Assembly (NCBI GenBank): GCA_050180705.1
Contig: JBFXDX010000001.1
Location: forward strand, 372,001-436,000
Source: SB25 sp050180705
Lineage (GTDB): Bacteria; Bacteroidota; Bacteroidia; Bacteroidales; Tenuifilaceae
DNA: 64,000 nucleotides
Direction: 5' to 3'
Within the stretch, counting starts at the first letter, position 1. Each line of letters opens with the position of its first letter. Shown piece after piece: positions 50,614-60,103 of the stretch. A program made the translations under genes and the position numbers. The notes below the pieces were generated by a model. It had not been told where the DNA came from. It saw only the letters and a program-made list of their open reading frames with translations, and did no database searches.

Positions 50614-51906
50614 CTAATCAATATCTACAAGTTTACCTTCGTGTTTTGCTACAAGGGTTGCAATCATAGCATCACCAGTAACATTTACAACAGTACGAAG
50701 CATATCGAGAGGCCGATCTATTGCTAAAATAAGGGCTAGTCCTTCTATAGGTAACCCCACCGAATTCAGCACAATAATCAACATTACCATGCCAGCACCC
50801 GGAACTCCTGCCGATCCAATTGATGCAAGAGTTGCAGTAATTAGGATTATTAGCAATTGTCCAAACGTTAAATCGATACCAAAAACCTGTGCTATAAATA
50901 CAGTTGCCACTGCCTGATAAAGGCTTGTTCCATCCATATTTATTGTCACACCAACAGGAAGAACAAAACTCGAAATATCGTTATGTACCCCAAGCTTCTT
51001 TTCGACCTGCTCCATAGTTACTGGAAGGGTTGCAGCACTGGAACTTGTTGAAAATGCAACAAGTTGAGCGGGAAATATTGACTTATAGAACTTCTTAAAC
51101 CCAATTCCAACAAATAGCTTAAGAAACGTAGGATAAACAACCGCAACCACAAATATTAACCCAAACACAACTGCAATGGTGTACATTCCCAATGTAGTAA
51201 ATAGGTGCAACGACGATGAAATATCATTTCCTGTAAAATCGACAACTAGGGCAGCCATCAATGCAAAAACACCAAACGGCGCAAAGTGCATGATAATATC
51301 AACAATTTTAAGAATAACCTCGTTTAATCCTTCAACAAAATCCTTAACAACCTGTACCTTTGGATTCTTCGATAGAATTATTGCTACACCAAATATTAAT
51401 GCAAAAAATATCACCTGCAGCATCAACGTGTTGTTCGATGCTGCTTTTACGACATTCTCGGGTACTATATCAACCAAAAATTGAATAGGAGATTGACTTC
51501 TGAAATTCTGGGCAACCTCTTCTTTTGATGTTACATCAACCGAGTATTTAGACACAAATTCGGCTCGTTTATCGTCGGGGAAAAATTTCCCTGGATTAAT
51601 AGCATTTACCACAACCAATCCGATTGAAACAGCAATAATAGTGGTGAGTATATATAGTGAGATTGTTTTTAGTCCAATCCTTGAAAGCTTTGTTATATCC
51701 GATAAACCCGAAACTCCTGCTACCAGCGACGAGAAAATAAGCGGCATTGCAACAAGCTTCAATAAATTCAAAAAGATTGTTCCAAATGGTTTTATAAAAT
51801 CAGACGCAAACTGATTTTGCCCTGTAAGCACAAATACAATTCCAACAATAAAGCCCAAGAGCATTCCTAGAAGTATTTTTGTATATAAAGGCATTCTTTT
51901 AAGCAT
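50614..51906 (-). CDS. gltP: dicarboxylate/amino acid:cation symporter (DAACS)
   Basis: A 430-residue inner-membrane symporter of the glutamate/aspartate/C4-dicarboxylate family. About eight helices and two re-entrant loops are expected; visible signatures are AFSTSSSAATLPVTMEQVEK (HP1), VTINMDGTSLYQAV (helix 7 sodium site) and SIGSAGVPGAGMVML (HP2). The C-terminal AIDRPLDMLRTVVNVTGDA contains the Asp/Arg positions that set substrate choice; Asp and Arg/Thr here suggest an acidic amino acid, but this is not decisive. Upstream of prfC on the same strand. Confidence 0.92.
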   Translation of the reverse strand: MLKRMPLYTKILLGMLLGFIVGIVFVLTGQNQFASDFIKPFGTIFLNLLKLVAMPLIFSSLVAGVSGLSDITKLSRIGLKTISLYILTTIIAVSIGLVVVNAINPGKFFPDDKRAEFVSKYSVDVTSKEEVAQNFRSQSPIQFLVDIVPENVVKAASNNTLMLQVIFFALIFGVAIILSKNPKVQVVKDFVEGLNEVILKIVDIIMHFAPFGVFALMAALVVDFTGNDISSSLHLFTTLGMYTIAVVFGLIFVVAVVYPTFLKLFVGIGFKKFYKSIFPAQLVAFSTSSSAATLPVTMEQVEKKLGVHNDISSFVLPVGVTINMDGTSLYQAVATVFIAQVFGIDLTFGQLLIILITATLASIGSAGVPGAGMVMLIIVLNSVGLPIEGLALILAIDRPLDMLRTVVNVTGDAMIATLVAKHEGKLVDID

Positions 51907-51957
51907 GATTCAATGGTTTTATAGTTTCTGTAAAAGTATAAAATTGATTTTAAAGGG

Positions 51958-51988
51958 CATAAAAAAACCGGTATTGAACCGGTTCGTT
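51958..51988 (-). terminator. terminator after the 52003 lipoprotein gene
   Basis: AACCGGT (51965-51971) pairs with ACCGGTT (51977-51983), with A-run left and T-run right. Confidence 0.75.
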
Positions 51989-52002
51989 TTTATATTCATT
52001 AT

Positions 52003-52599
52003 TTAGAGTGTCTCTATAGGCCCTTTAAAAGTTCCCTTAAACAGAATATTATCGACAACTATTGAGTCTGATAGTATAACATTACCTTCAATCAAATGGT
52101 TTCCACGATAATTAACTGTATCGGCCACCACATTTATATCATACTCCATTACACTTCCTAAATTTGCATACTTAAATGTGCCAGCCTTAACATGGTAGTA
52201 AACCCCGGTATCCTGTGCAAAATCATAATCACAATATATCTCACAAGAATCTGCAGAAAATGCTGGTTTTGTGTTGAATATATCAATAGTATAGTCTCCT
52301 TGTTTAATTTCGGCTTCACTCTCGGAATACATATAGAACGTCACAATAGATCCAATACCCGAAAATGTTGATGATGTCTCATCATAGCTAATACCTTCAC
52401 CTAAAAGAGTTACAACAAAGGGGGTGCTTCCCGTTTCTGCAATCGGATCCGAAAATTTATACTGAAATCCCCTGTACAGTTTGAAATTTTCCCCATTAAA
52501 TCTTACAACATTGATTGTTGTATCATCGTCACTTCCACAGGCATATAATAGTACAAATAACGAAACAAAAAGGAGACTTTGAATTTTTGTGCGGTTCAT
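52003..52599 (-). CDS. hypothetical lipoprotein
   Basis: A 198-residue lipoprotein that I do not recognise. Signal peptide MNRTKIQSLLFVSLFVLLYAC with lipobox Cys21 followed by GSDDDTT, a Bacteroidota-type acidic sequence after the cysteine that is often linked to surface export. The mature part is all beta-like, with repeated strands (FVVTLLGEGISYD, IVTFYMYSES, KAGTFKYANLG) and two cysteines close together (SCEIYCDYDF). Single gene between its own terminator and slyD. Function unknown. Confidence 0.75.
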   Translation of the reverse strand: MNRTKIQSLLFVSLFVLLYACGSDDDTTINVVRFNGENFKLYRGFQYKFSDPIAETGSTPFVVTLLGEGISYDETSSTFSGIGSIVTFYMYSESEAEIKQGDYTIDIFNTKPAFSADSCEIYCDYDFAQDTGVYYHVKAGTFKYANLGSVMEYDINVVADTVNYRGNHLIEGNVILSDSIVVDNILFKGTFKGPIETL

Positions 52600-52702
52600 G
52601 TTGTTAACATTTAATATAATTGAAAACTCAGCACTTAATAGATGTTGCTAAATTAGAAAAAAAGCTCTGACTATACAAATTCACAATATTTTTTGATACG
52701 AA

Positions 52703-52735
52703 GAAAAAAGAGAGGTGGTTACCTCTCTTTATATT
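52703..52735 (-). terminator. terminator after slyD
   Basis: AAAGAGAGGT (52707-52716) pairs with ACCTCTCTTT (52721-52730) around GGTT, A-run to the left. Confidence 0.85.
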
Positions 52736-52751
52736 TTTGTTGCTATTATAC

Positions 52752-53291
52752 TTAATGACAACCACATCCACATCCGCCAGACTCTTGATCGTGATCATGA
52801 TGATGACCACCCTGACCATGAACATGACCATGGTTTAGTTCTTCTGCAGAGGCTTCACGAACTTCAACAATATTACCAGTGAAGAATAAATCCTGACCTG
52901 CTAATGGATGGTTAAAATCCATAACAACTGCACTATCGTTAACTTCAACAACAGTACCATCTAGCGCATTTCCGTCAGAATCGCGCATCGGTAATCTATT
53001 GCCAATAACCAATAAATCTTCCTGAAGTTCACCATCAACCATGAAAATATCCTTAGGAAGTTCTACTACAGCCATATCGTTAACTTCACCATATCCATCC
53101 TTAGGAGGAATCATAAATTCAAAGGAATCACCTACCGATAGTCCATTTAGGTTGTCCTCGAATAACTGAAGTAACTGTCCCCGACCATAAAGAAAAACCA
53201 ATGGATTTTCTGCTTCGGCAGTGTCTACTATTTCTCCATTAACCTTTAACTCGTAGCTAATAGAAACAACTTTATCCTTTGTAATAATCAT
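52752..53291 (-). CDS. slyD: SlyD-type FKBP peptidyl-prolyl isomerase with metal-binding tail
   Basis: A 179-residue cytoplasmic prolyl isomerase and chaperone. The FKBP domain (1-70 and 125-150) starts VVSISYELKVNGEIVDTAE, with PLVFLYGRGQLLQLFE and the inserted IF chaperone flap (70-125); DFNHPLAGQDLFF closes the fold. The C-terminal tail has NHGHVHGQGGHHHDHD and ends GGCGCGCH, a His/Cys-rich metal-binding region as in E. coli SlyD, which binds nickel and helps hydrogenase maturation. Whether this organism uses it for nickel is not shown in the window. Confidence 0.93.
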   Translation of the reverse strand: MIITKDKVVSISYELKVNGEIVDTAEAENPLVFLYGRGQLLQLFEDNLNGLSVGDSFEFMIPPKDGYGEVNDMAVVELPKDIFMVDGELQEDLLVIGNRLPMRDSDGNALDGTVVEVNDSAVVMDFNHPLAGQDLFFTGNIVEVREASAEELNHGHVHGQGGHHHDHDQESGGCGCGCH

Positions 53292-53470
53292 GTAATTGTT
53301 TTTTATTAATAATTAGGCTCCAAAATAACAAGATAATTTCGGGAATAACAAGAAAACAATAAATATTGTTCATCGTAGAAACTATCAATTTTACAATTTG
53401 TTGACTAACCATATTGATAGTTTTTACAGAGATATTCGTTTAACTTTTAAACATTTTTTTGATAAAAGCG

Positions 53471-53500
53471 TTGTTATGTAAATAATAAACACCATATTTG
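53471..53500 (+). promoter_or_regulatory. promoter of the cold-shock gene
   Basis: TTG (53471-53473), 19 bp, CATATTTG (53493-53500), one mismatch from TAnnTTTG. It implies a leader of about 34 bases before the ATG at 53540. Confidence 0.5.
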
Positions 53501-53539
53501 TATCGTAAAATATTTATTCACCATTATTTAAATTTTAAC

Positions 53540-53740
53540 ATGAAAGGTAAAGTAAAATGGTTTGATGCTGCTAAAGGTTTTGGCTTTATTCAAACTGAAG
53601 AAGGTAGTGATGTGTTTGTACACTACACAGGCATTGTAAGAGAAGGTTTCAAACGTCTTGATGAAGGTCAAGAAGTTAGTTTTGAAATCACTCAGGGCAA
53701 ACGTGGCCCTCAAGCTACCAACGTAGAAGTGTTAGAATAA
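53540..53740 (+). CDS. cspA: cold-shock domain protein
   Basis: A 66-residue single cold-shock OB-fold protein that binds single-stranded RNA and DNA. MKGKVKWFDAAKGFGFIQTE contains RNP1 (KGFGFI); RNP2 is VFVHYTGI. The end is KRGPQATNVEVLE. An in-frame ATG at 53498 lies in the promoter and is rejected. The family acts as RNA chaperones at low temperature or in growth transitions. Single gene with its own promoter and terminator. Confidence 0.95.
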   Translation: MKGKVKWFDAAKGFGFIQTEEGSDVFVHYTGIVREGFKRLDEGQEVSFEITQGKRGPQATNVEVLE

Positions 53741-53761
53741 CAGGTTATTCCTAACATAATT

Positions 53762-53787
53762 AAAGGCCTCGCAATGAGGCCTTTTTC
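53762..53787. terminator. terminator after the cold-shock gene
   Basis: AAAGGCCTC (53762-53770) pairs with GAGGCCTTT (53776-53784) around GCAAT, then T-run. It lies just beyond the stop of the convergent gene and may serve both. Confidence 0.88.
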
Positions 53788-53797
53788 TTTTTCCGTA

Positions 53798-54394
53798 TTA
53801 GAATGTGATGCTAAAGCGCAATATTGGATTGCTTGTATACGGAGAATATCGGCTATCTGTTAAATCCCACAATAGTAAAAAATTCATTGCCGCTTTATCA
53901 CCAAGCCTCTGACGCCAACCACCACCTACTAGGTACATATTAACCCAGCCTCGTCCTTCGGTTGTGTTATTATCAAATAACTTTTTATCTAAATATAATC
54001 CTTCATACTCTCCGTGAATAACAATTCCTCCGTGAATATCAATGCCAAAGGTATCGTAAAAGTCAGGAACTGGTAATATTTCAGTAAAACCTGATGCTCC
54101 CCAAATATGAGTTTCATATGGTTCAGATGTTCCATTGGAAAAACTAAACCGCTCTTTTCTGTAAGTGTATCGACCACCAACACCAACCGACCATTGCGGC
54201 AGAACCCACATTCCAACCATCGGAACCACATCTACCTGCGTTATTTGGCTTCCAATTGTCAAGCCTAAACTTCCTCCATAAAAAATTCGATCGGCTGGTC
54301 TCTGAAAATCGCCATGCCTACGCTGAGCCTTCACGCTCAAACTCAAAAAAATAAGAATAACACTACCAAGTATATAAGCAACTCTTTTACACAT
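53798..54394 (-). CDS. hypothetical small outer-membrane beta-barrel protein
   Basis: A 198-residue protein with a signal peptide (1-23, ending LSVKA before QRRHG). The mature part is a run of Tyr/Trp/Gly-rich beta hairpins (YGGSLGLTIGS, VGMWVLPQWSVGVGGRYTYR, WVNMYLVGGGWRQRLGDKAA) and ends PILRFSITF, a usual barrel C terminus. It fits a small eight-strand outer-membrane barrel. No family with known role is recognised. A -7 element (TACATTTG) lies upstream. Confidence 0.78.
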   Translation of the reverse strand: MCKRVAYILGSVILIFLSLSVKAQRRHGDFQRPADRIFYGGSLGLTIGSQITQVDVVPMVGMWVLPQWSVGVGGRYTYRKERFSFSNGTSEPYETHIWGASGFTEILPVPDFYDTFGIDIHGGIVIHGEYEGLYLDKKLFDNNTTEGRGWVNMYLVGGGWRQRLGDKAAMNFLLLWDLTDSRYSPYTSNPILRFSITF

Positions 54395-54425
54395 AATTGA
54401 AACATTAATGTAATATAGTTAAAGA

Positions 54426-54433
54426 CAAATGTA
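54426..54433 (-). promoter_or_regulatory. -7 promoter element of the 53798 barrel gene
   Basis: Read leftward TACATTTG, exact TAnnTTTG, about 31 bases before the ATG; no clear -33 element. Confidence 0.45.
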
Positions 54434-54529
54434 TAAAATTTACAGTAAACCTTCCCTACTCAATTTATAGCCCAAATTTAATTGCATACCTCTATAATTA
54501 ATATTAAATATGCAAAAAAATATACTTAT

Positions 54530-55930
54530 ATGAACAAAACAATCGTCCTCTTTTCTTTCATTCTAATCTATAATTTAACATCGGCACAATCGGAACAGAA
54601 CTTTGAAACCGATACTGTAATACTAAACAAAATTGAGCAATGGCAAGATTTAAAGTTTGGCTTCATGATGCACTGGGGTTTTTACTCACAATGGAGCGTT
54701 GTTGAGTCGTGGTCTATTTGTAACGAGCCATGGATCGATAGAGGTGGTGTTCCATACAATGAATACGTAAGCAAATACCAAGCATTGAATAAGACGTTCA
54801 ATCCAACTCAATTTAATCCGGATGAATGGGCGACTTTGGCCTACGATGCAGGTATGAAGTATATGGTTTTTACCACAAAACATCACGATGGATTTTGTAT
54901 GTACAGTACAAAGCAAACAAATTACTCCATTACAGATTCCAGCTGTCCTTTTTCAACTAATCCTAAAGCCGATATTACTAAAGCGATGGTTAATGCCTTC
55001 CGTACTAAAGGATTCTGGTGTGGACTATATTTTTCCAAACCCGATTGGCATAATCCCGATTATTGGGCTCCAGAATGGGCAACTCCCGACCGAAATGTAA
55101 ACTATAATCCAAAGGATCATCCAGAAAGATGGAATAGATTCGTAGATTTCACCTATAACCAAATAAAAGAATTAACAACGCAGTACGGCGATATTGATAT
55201 TCTTTGGCTCGATGGTGGATGGATTCGCCCCGAATGGAGTTTAACCGAAGAATCGAGACCTTGGCTTGGGTGTAAAGGCTGGATTCAGGATGTAAACATG
55301 CCAAAAATCGCTCAAATGGCCAGACAGAACAATCCTGACTTGCTAATTGTAGATCGTTCAGTACATGGAAAATACGAGAATTACCGAACTCCCGAAAAAG
55401 AAGTTCCAGACTCAATTCTTCCATATCCATGGGAAACCTGCATGACTATGGGCAATTCATGGTCGTACGTTAAAGATGATGAGTATAAATCAACAAACAC
55501 ATTAATTCATCTACTTGTCGATATTATTTCAAAGGGCGGAAACTTACTGCTCAATGTTGGACCATCGCCTGAAGGGAAATTACCCGAGCAAGCAATTGAC
55601 CGGTTACACGCAATTGGCGATTGGATGAAAATTAACGGACAAGCAATATACTCAACTCATCCTTTGTACCCTTATAAATATGGGAATGTTCGATTTACTA
55701 AAGGTAAAAATGGTAAGATATACATATTCTATCTGTTAAACGAGAATGAAAGTATTCCATCAACAATTCACATTCCAACCATGGAATTAACATCAGGTTT
55801 TGCTTCTATTTTGGGCAACAGCACCAAATTACGGATTAAACAAGTTAATGATGGATACAACATTACAATTCCTGAAAAAGTAACAAAGAGCAATCACCTT
55901 AAGCACGCTGTAGTTTTTGAAGTTAACTAG
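54530..55930 (+). CDS. GH29 alpha-L-fucosidase
   Basis: A 466-residue secreted glycosidase that releases alpha-linked fucose with retention. Signal peptide 1-19 (ending LTSA before QSEQ). The GH29 barrel has KFGFMMHWGFYSQWS (41-55), TTKHHDGFCMYSTKQT with the substrate His pair near 118-119, and the nucleophile Asp228 in ILWLDGGWIRPEW. A C-terminal beta domain begins near 370. The acid/base residue varies in GH29 and I cannot place it with certainty. I chose the ATG at 54530, giving a clean signal peptide; an ATG at 54482 has none. The GH3 gene follows after 7 bp. Confidence 0.93.
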   Translation: MNKTIVLFSFILIYNLTSAQSEQNFETDTVILNKIEQWQDLKFGFMMHWGFYSQWSVVESWSICNEPWIDRGGVPYNEYVSKYQALNKTFNPTQFNPDEWATLAYDAGMKYMVFTTKHHDGFCMYSTKQTNYSITDSSCPFSTNPKADITKAMVNAFRTKGFWCGLYFSKPDWHNPDYWAPEWATPDRNVNYNPKDHPERWNRFVDFTYNQIKELTTQYGDIDILWLDGGWIRPEWSLTEESRPWLGCKGWIQDVNMPKIAQMARQNNPDLLIVDRSVHGKYENYRTPEKEVPDSILPYPWETCMTMGNSWSYVKDDEYKSTNTLIHLLVDIISKGGNLLLNVGPSPEGKLPEQAIDRLHAIGDWMKINGQAIYSTHPLYPYKYGNVRFTKGKNGKIYIFYLLNENESIPSTIHIPTMELTSGFASILGNSTKLRIKQVNDGYNITIPEKVTKSNHLKHAVVFEVN

Positions 55931-55937
55931 CCTCGAT

Positions 55938-58154
55938 ATGATCAATATATTTAGAATCATTCTTTTAGCTTTATGCTCAATATTCATTATTGAGAGCAAC
56001 GCCCAAAATAACTGTGATCCTTATCAAAATCCAGATCTACCCATCGAGCAACGAATCGATGATCTTGTTAGCCGATTAACTCTGGATGAAAAGGTTTTGC
56101 TAATGCAACGTAACGCACCAGCTATAGATCGTTTAGGTATTCCTGCATACAATTGGTGGAACGAGGCCTTACATGGTGTAGCCAGAACCACAGAGCATGT
56201 AACTGTTTTTCCACAGGCGATTGCCCTCGCTGCTACGTTTAATCCTGATGGATTGTATAAAGCTGCTGATATTATATCGACCGAAGGAAGAGTAATATTT
56301 AACGATGACTTTAGAAATAACCAAACTGGAAAAAACTACCGAGGCTTAACCTACTGGTCTCCAAATATCAACATTTTCCGTGATCCTCGCTGGGGACGTG
56401 GGCAGGAAACATATGGCGAAGATCCATATCTTACATCAGTTATGGGTGGAGCAATGGTTCGAGGACTTGAGGGTAATGATCCTAAATATTTAAAGGCAGT
56501 CGCCTGCGCAAAGCATTTTGCAGTTCATAGTGGACCCGAACATAACAGGCATTCTTTCAATGTTAACGTTTCGGCCTACGATTTATGGGATACCTACCTT
56601 CCCGCATTCAGGCATTTGGTTGTCGATGAAAAAGTTCATGGTGTTATGTGTGCATACAACCGATTTGCAGGTGTACCCTGCTGTGCAAACGACACATTGC
56701 TGAATAATATTCTTCGCAAAAAATGGAACTTCGAGGGATATGTTACAACCGATTGCTGGGCAATCTCCGATTTTCTTAACTTTCACCACACCCACTCCTC
56801 CGAAATTGATGCCATTAGCGATGCGTTGCTCTCTGGCTCCGATTTGGAGTGTGGTTCATTGTACCACAAACTAGTAGATGCTGTAAAATCGGGTAACATT
56901 ACCGAAGCGCAAGTAGATATAGCCCTAAAACGATTATTCAAAATTGAATTTCAACTTGGAATATTCGATCCACAGGAAAGAGTTCCATATGCCAGTATAG
57001 ATCGAAAAATGCTCGATTGCAAAGAACATAAGCAACACGCCTACCTAATGGCTCAACAATCGATGGTTCTTCTAAAGAATCAGAATAGTATTCTTCCGCT
57101 GGATGAAAACAAAACTAAAAGCATTGCCATAATTGGCCCTAATGCAAATAATGCCAAAACATTACTGGCTAACTATAATGGAACGCCATCATCAATAACC
57201 ACACCTTATCAAAGTTTAATTAAAAGGTATAATGATAAAATAGAAATATTGTATTTCGAAGGAACTGGAATTGTCGATACCCTAAACAATTCGCCATCAT
57301 TTGTCGATATTGCGAAGAAAATAAATAATGTTGATGTAATTATTTTCGTGGGAGGAATCTCTGCCGATTATGAAGGCGAAGCTGGCGATGCTGGTGCTGA
57401 TGGTTATTATGGATTTGCAAGTGGCGATAGAACAACAATGGCATTACCCAAAGTACAAACTCAACTACTTAAAGAGTTAAAGAAAACAACCCGACCTATT
57501 GTTTTAGTAAACATGTCGGGTTCGGCAATTAGTTTTGAGTGGGAAAGCCAGAATGTTGATGCAATAATTCAGGCATGGTATGGTGGACAATCGGCTGGCG
57601 ATGCCATAGTTGATGTTCTGTTTGGAAAATATAGCCCAGCAGGTCGAATGCCAATCACAACCTACAAAAGCGATACTGATTTGCCTGATTTTGAAGATTA
57701 TTCCATGAAGAATAGAACATATAGATACTTCATGGGAGAGGTCAGGTATCCTTTTGGATTTGGTCTTAGCTACACAAATTTCACATACTCAAATCTCAAA
57801 TTTGAGCATAGCATCAATACTGGAAAAAACTTAAAAGTTGAGATTGACATCCAAAATACAGGTGAAATATCGGGCGACGAGGTTGTTCAACTCTATATAT
57901 CGCACAAAAATGGTGAAAAGCCCAAACCAATTTGTTCACTAAAAGGATTTAAACGGGTAAACCTACACCCCTCCGAAAAGCAAAGGGTTGAGTTTATAGT
58001 TACTCCTGTTGATTTAGCAAGAATCAATAATCAAGGAAATTGTGTAGAAAGTACCGGTGAAATTGAAATTTATGTTGGAGGAGGGCAACCTCGTTATTCG
58101 AAAGGATTAATGGATACTCTAAATATCACAGGGAATTCCGTAACAATTCAGTAA
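55938..58154 (+). CDS. GH3 beta-glycosidase (beta-xylosidase/glucosidase type)
   Basis: A 738-residue secreted enzyme. Signal peptide 1-22 (ending IESNA before QNN). Domain 1 TIM barrel has YNWWNEALHGVAR, RDPRWGRGQETYGEDPYLT, and CAKHFAVHSGP. The nucleophile Asp272 lies in YVTTDCWAISDF. Domain 2 (about 375-590) has NQNSILPLD, AIIGPNANNAKTLLANY and the GIS-D-EGEAGDAGADGY segment; a C-terminal Fn3-like domain has YPFGFGLSYTNFTYS. TTD with the NWWNEALHG motif resembles xylosidase-type GH3 proteins rather than SDW beta-glucosidases; the exact sugar is uncertain. Paired with the fucosidase gene. Confidence 0.92.
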   Translation: MINIFRIILLALCSIFIIESNAQNNCDPYQNPDLPIEQRIDDLVSRLTLDEKVLLMQRNAPAIDRLGIPAYNWWNEALHGVARTTEHVTVFPQAIALAATFNPDGLYKAADIISTEGRVIFNDDFRNNQTGKNYRGLTYWSPNINIFRDPRWGRGQETYGEDPYLTSVMGGAMVRGLEGNDPKYLKAVACAKHFAVHSGPEHNRHSFNVNVSAYDLWDTYLPAFRHLVVDEKVHGVMCAYNRFAGVPCCANDTLLNNILRKKWNFEGYVTTDCWAISDFLNFHHTHSSEIDAISDALLSGSDLECGSLYHKLVDAVKSGNITEAQVDIALKRLFKIEFQLGIFDPQERVPYASIDRKMLDCKEHKQHAYLMAQQSMVLLKNQNSILPLDENKTKSIAIIGPNANNAKTLLANYNGTPSSITTPYQSLIKRYNDKIEILYFEGTGIVDTLNNSPSFVDIAKKINNVDVIIFVGGISADYEGEAGDAGADGYYGFASGDRTTMALPKVQTQLLKELKKTTRPIVLVNMSGSAISFEWESQNVDAIIQAWYGGQSAGDAIVDVLFGKYSPAGRMPITTYKSDTDLPDFEDYSMKNRTYRYFMGEVRYPFGFGLSYTNFTYSNLKFEHSINTGKNLKVEIDIQNTGEISGDEVVQLYISHKNGEKPKPICSLKGFKRVNLHPSEKQRVEFIVTPVDLARINNQGNCVESTGEIEIYVGGGQPRYSKGLMDTLNITGNSVTIQ

Positions 58155-58196
58155 TAAGTGTTCATAACTCAACTTACAAAATAAATTTCCTCATAC

Positions 58197-58204
58197 TATA
58201 TTTG
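58197..58204 (+). promoter_or_regulatory. -7 promoter element of the SDR gene
   Basis: TATATTTG, exact TAnnTTTG, 21 bases before the ATG at 58225; no clear -33 element. Confidence 0.4.
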
Positions 58205-58224
58205 ACATTATAATTAATCATACT

Positions 58225-58932
58225 ATGAATATTGTTATTACAGGAGCCTCCAGAGGTATAGGATTCGAAATTGCACGGCTGTTTGCAGCCCGCGAAAACA
58301 ATAATATCTTTGCCATTGCCCGTAGCGAACAAAAACTAAAGGATCTTAAAAATGCATGTATAAAGGAGAATATTCAGGCGCACCTCTACCCTATTGTGTT
58401 TGATTTAGAGCAGACCGACAAAATAGAGAGCGTTCTAGTTCCTCAAATCAAGCAGCATGTCGGCAAAATAGATATCCTTATCAATAACGCAGGCTTATTA
58501 GTTAATAAGCCATTTGAGCATCTTGGCGTCGATGACATTAATAGAATGGTAAATGTAAACTATATTGCGGCCGTTAATCTTACCAGATCCTTACTCCATT
58601 CAATCAATAGAGATGGCCATGTTGTAAATATTAGCAGCATGGGTGGTTTTCAGGGTAGTCAAAAGTTTAGCGGATTATCGGTTTATGCCTCAAGCAAAGC
58701 AGCATTGGCATCAATAACGGAATGCCTTGCCGAAGAGTACAACAACACCGGAATATCGTTTAATTGCTTAGCACTTGGTGCAACCGATACCGAAATGCTT
58801 CGTCAAGCATTCCCAGGGTACAATGCACCGCTGAATGCTACCGAAATGGCTGAGTTTATTGTTGAATTTGCTGTAAATGGGAAAAAGTATTTTAACGGAA
58901 AAATATTGCCTGTAACTACTACAAATCCTTAA
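58225..58932 (+). CDS. short-chain dehydrogenase/reductase
   Basis: A 235-residue cytoplasmic oxidoreductase. The nucleotide loop is VITGASRGIGFEIARLF (4-20), with NNAG at about 91-94 (ILINNAGLLVNKP), catalytic Ser in VVNISSMGG and YxxxK in VYASSKAALAS. It is not FabG-like at the C terminus. The family covers many NAD(P)H-dependent reductions; the substrate cannot be read from the sequence. It follows the GH3 gene by 70 bp with its own promoter element, so a link to the glycosidases is weak. Confidence 0.88.
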   Translation: MNIVITGASRGIGFEIARLFAARENNNIFAIARSEQKLKDLKNACIKENIQAHLYPIVFDLEQTDKIESVLVPQIKQHVGKIDILINNAGLLVNKPFEHLGVDDINRMVNVNYIAAVNLTRSLLHSINRDGHVVNISSMGGFQGSQKFSGLSVYASSKAALASITECLAEEYNNTGISFNCLALGATDTEMLRQAFPGYNAPLNATEMAEFIVEFAVNGKKYFNGKILPVTTTNP

Positions 58933-58956
58933 AATACAGAGATAATACAATATACA

Positions 58957-58986
58957 GAAAAAAGGAGCCCTAAGGCTCCTTTTTAT
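58957..58986. terminator. bidirectional terminator between SDR and buk genes
   Basis: AAAGGAGCC (58961-58969) pairs with GGCTCCTTT around CTAA, with A-run before and T-run after. Confidence 0.88.
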
Positions 58987-59001
58987 CTGATTTTAGCAAT
59001 A

Positions 59002-60078
59002 TTATCTGTATTCTCGGGGCATTACTTCACCCTTAAGAACCATTAGACCATTCATAGCCAATGCTTGCATTTCATCTTCGCCAGGATAAACAGATATTGG
59101 CGCAATAAACCCAACCATATCTTTGATATAGTCGACCAAATCGTTATTGTGAGCAATACCTCCAGTAAGAATAATTGCATCAACTTTACCCTTTAGCACC
59201 CCAGCCATAGAAGCAATTGCCTTTCCAATATTATACGACATTGCATCCTGAATGAGTTTTGCTTTAGCATCGCCACTGCGGGCTTTTAACTCTATCTCGT
59301 GAGCATCGTTGGTACCAGCATGTGCAACTAAACCGCCCTTACCTGTGATCATCTTCTTAATCTCCTCGTAGGTAACCTCTCCGCTAAAGCATAGCTTAGC
59401 AAGTTGTCCTGCAGGAATAGTTCCTGCACGCTCTGGAGAGAAAGGACCATCACCATCAAGCGCATTATTTACATCCACAACACGACCCAAACGATGAGCC
59501 CCAACCGAAATACCCCCACCTAAATGTGCAATGATTAGATTTAAATCCTCATAATGACGATTCAACGATTTAGCATATAAACGAGCTATAGCCTTCTGAT
59601 TAAGAGCATGGAAAATTGATACCCTTTTAAACTTGGGATGACCTGAGATACGAGCAACTTCGTCCAATTCATCAACAACCACTGGGTCGGCAATGTATGC
59701 CTTTGCAGATGGCAACGAACGTGCAATATCATCGGCAATTAAACCGCCAAGATTACTTGCATGCTCTCCCATTACTCCATTTCTTAAATCGGCTTTTAAT
59801 AGGTCATTAACCTCATAAACGCCCGATTCAATAGGCTTAACTAATCCACCTCGCCCAACAATTGCAGATATTTTATTAACATCAATACCTGCCTCGTTAA
59901 GTTCTTTTAGGATGATATCCTTGCGGAAACTAAATTGATCGGTAATTGTCCTAAACCGACTAATTTCCTCAGCAGTGTGCTTAATGTTTTTTAGAAAAAC
60001 AGATTTGTTGTTTCGATATACAGCAATCTTGGTTGATGTTGAACCCGGATTGATGGCTAATACTTTGAACTCTTCCAT
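59002..60078 (-). CDS. buk: butyrate kinase
   Basis: A 358-residue ASKHA kinase that makes butyrate and ATP from butyryl phosphate. Landmarks: FKVLAINPGSTSTKIAVYRN (phosphate loop), VGRGGLVKPIESGVYEVN, HASNLGGLIA, IAHLGGGISVGAHR and ILTGGIAHNNDLV. These match Buk/branched-chain-fatty-acid kinases rather than acetate kinase (which has NCGSSSIK). Final step of butyrate or branched-chain acid formation, giving ATP by substrate-level phosphorylation. It is the last gene of ackA-ptb-buk, 25 bp after ptb. Confidence 0.95.
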   Translation of the reverse strand: MEEFKVLAINPGSTSTKIAVYRNNKSVFLKNIKHTAEEISRFRTITDQFSFRKDIILKELNEAGIDVNKISAIVGRGGLVKPIESGVYEVNDLLKADLRNGVMGEHASNLGGLIADDIARSLPSAKAYIADPVVVDELDEVARISGHPKFKRVSIFHALNQKAIARLYAKSLNRHYEDLNLIIAHLGGGISVGAHRLGRVVDVNNALDGDGPFSPERAGTIPAGQLAKLCFSGEVTYEEIKKMITGKGGLVAHAGTNDAHEIELKARSGDAKAKLIQDAMSYNIGKAIASMAGVLKGKVDAIILTGGIAHNNDLVDYIKDMVGFIAPISVYPGEDEMQALAMNGLMVLKGEVMPREYR

Positions 60079-60103
60079 TCTCTTTATTGGGTTGATTTTT
60101 AGG

